This document shows, in pieces, positions 12,880-13,494 of a DNA stretch of 13,494 nucleotides (positions are counted from its first letter, which is position 1; each line of letters begins with the position of its first letter). The notes beneath the pieces are model-generated. The model was given only the letters and a program-made list of their open reading frames with translations, did no database searches and was not told the origin of the DNA. The position numbers were made by a program, and so were the translations under genes. The DNA comes from Candidatus Avimicrobium faecavium (lineage in GTDB: Bacteria; Bacillota; Clostridia; Oscillospirales; Ruminococcaceae): the NCBI GenBank assembly GCA_904419105.1, contig CAJFQR010000033.1, forward strand, positions 1 to 13,494. Direction: 5' to 3'.

Positions 12880-12891
12880 TGCGGCTACAAT
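12863..12891 (+). promoter_or_regulatory. Strong promoter of feoAB
   Basis: Perfect TTGACA (12863-12868), 17-bp spacer and TACAAT (12886-12891). Transcription should begin near 12898. Confidence 0.9.
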
Positions 12892-12892
12892 G

Positions 12893-12906
12893 TTAGTTAA
12901 GGCTAA
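12893..12906. promoter_or_regulatory. DtxR/IdeR-like iron box at the feoA start site
   Basis: TTAGTTAAGGCTAA matches 11 of 14 positions of the DtxR core TTAGGTTAGCCTAA, with TTAG/CTAA outer arms. It sits across the expected start of transcription, where a metal-bound repressor would block it. Confidence 0.5.
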
Positions 12907-12910
12907 ATTG

Positions 12911-12933
12911 CGCCGGCCGCTTTTCCGCCGGCG
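12911..12933 (+). promoter_or_regulatory. Stem-loop in the feoA leader
   Basis: CGCCGGC (12911-12917) and GCCGGCG (12927-12933) form a 7-bp stem with a 9-nt loop, 14 nt upstream of the GAGGAGGGG ribosome binding site. Confidence 0.5.
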
Positions 12934-12962
12934 GGCCGGACAGATCCGAGGAGGGGCAGAGC

Positions 12963-13214
12963 ATGACACTGAACGATATGAAGATCGGCCAGAGCGCCGT
13001 CGTCACCGCGGTGGGGGGCGAGGGTGCGCTGCGCCGGCGGCTGCTGGATATGGGCATTACCCCGCGCACCGCGCTGATGGTGCGCAAGATGGCCCCGCTG
13101 GGGGACCCGATCGAGATCCGCATCCGCGGCTATGAGCTGACGCTGCGCAAGGAGGACGCCGCCAAAATCACGGTGGAGCTCCTGCCGGAGGAGAAGGGAG
13201 GCCGGGAGAGATGA
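12963..13214 (+). CDS. feoA: Ferrous iron transport protein A
   Basis: 83 residues, normal for FeoA, a small SH3-like cytoplasmic protein that supports the FeoB ferrous iron permease. Family features: MTLNDMKIGQSAVVTAV at the start, ALRRRLLDMGITPRTALMVRKMAPLGDPIEIRI in the middle, and GYELTLRKEDAAKITVE at the end. GAGGAGGGG lies 6 bases before the ATG. The stop overlaps the feoB start in an ATGA, so the two are translated together. A strong promoter with a DtxR-like box at the start site suggests repression by iron. Adjacent feoB makes the call firm. Confidence 0.95.
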   Translation: MTLNDMKIGQSAVVTAVGGEGALRRRLLDMGITPRTALMVRKMAPLGDPIEIRIRGYELTLRKEDAAKITVELLPEEKGGRER

Positions 13215-13494
13215 TCTTTGCACTCATCGGCAACCAGAACTGCGGCAAGACCACCCTCTTCAACCAGCTCACCGGCTCCAACCAGCATGTGGGCAACTTC
13301 CCCGGCGTCACCGTCGACAAAAAAGAGGGCGTCATCCGCAACAGCGACGGTGCCCGGGTGGTGGACCTGCCGGGCATCTACTCCATCTCTCCCTATACGA
13401 TGGAGGAGGTGGTCACCAGCGACTACCTGCTCAGCGGTGAGCCGGACGGCATCATCGACATCGTCGACGCCACCAACATCGAGCGCAACCTCTA
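13211..13494 (+). CDS. feoB: Ferrous iron transport protein B, 5' part (runs off the window)
   Basis: The first 94 codons of FeoB, the inner-membrane Fe2+ permease with an N-terminal G-protein domain. Visible motifs are the P-loop GNQNCGKT at 7-14 (G1), the GNFPGVTVD switch region at 28-36 (G2), DLPGIYS at 52-58 (G3), and the following DYLLSGEPDGIIDIVDATN typical of FeoB. The G4 motif (NxxD) and the membrane domain lie beyond the end. The ATG at 13211 overlaps the feoA stop and has GGGAGG 9 bases upstream. This is the window edge cutting the gene, not a truncation. Confidence 0.95.
   Translation, partial: MIFALIGNQNCGKTTLFNQLTGSNQHVGNFPGVTVDKKEGVIRNSDGARVVDLPGIYSISPYTMEEVVTSDYLLSGEPDGIIDIVDATNIERNL

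Overview
The window is GC-rich DNA with clostridial features: Shine-Dalgarno sites of the AGGAGG type before most genes, sigma-A promoters, compact bidirectional terminators, and genes typical of anaerobic Firmicutes (DUF1836 regulator, CofE-like ligase, sensory [FeFe]-hydrogenase with a SpoIIE phosphatase, FeoAB). A gut-type Oscillospiraceae/Ruminococcaceae genome is the best guess. No insertion sequence, phage gene or CRISPR array was seen, so this looks like chromosomal core and near-core sequence.

Layout. 1-438 (+) is the end of a DUF1836 regulator. It converges on a minus-strand pair, an M17 aminopeptidase (1669-3108) and an overlapping AlkZ-like winged-helix protein (482-1684). Upstream of these lie a possible 28-residue membrane peptide (3177-3263, -) and tRNA-Gln(CTG) (3447-3520, -), which has a perfect TTGACA-17-TATAAT promoter. 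3682-4620 (+) encodes a protein of S1 domains. It converges on a CofE-like ligase (4697-5896, -) whose leader can form a strong hairpin. A very AT-rich divergent region (about 6005-6070) separates this from an EamA/DMT transporter (6311-7225, +). The transporter leader holds a motif resembling the guanidine-III (ykkC-III) riboswitch. Next come a secreted or anchored acidic protein (7275-7685, -) and, divergently, exonuclease III with an overlapping GNAT-DUF1653 fusion (7923-9394, +).

9669-12767 (+) is a tight three-gene cluster: a NuoE-like [2Fe-2S] thioredoxin-fold protein, a sensory (group C-like) [FeFe]-hydrogenase with ferredoxin, H-cluster, 4Fe-4S and PAS domains, and a SpoIIE/PP2C phosphatase with an uncharacterised C-terminal domain. 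I infer a redox- or H2-sensing relay whose output is a phosphatase. A Rex-like operator (12 of 14 consensus positions) lies at its promoter. The window ends in feoA and the start of feoB, with a strong promoter and a DtxR/IdeR-like box at the start of transcription.

Most worth following up: the riboswitch-like leader of the EamA gene, the hydrogenase-phosphatase relay with its Rex-like site, the GNAT-DUF1653 fusion, the DtxR-like box on feoAB, and GC stem-loops that recur just upstream of ribosome binding sites. All motif and family matches are by eye and from memory; none was tested by a search.
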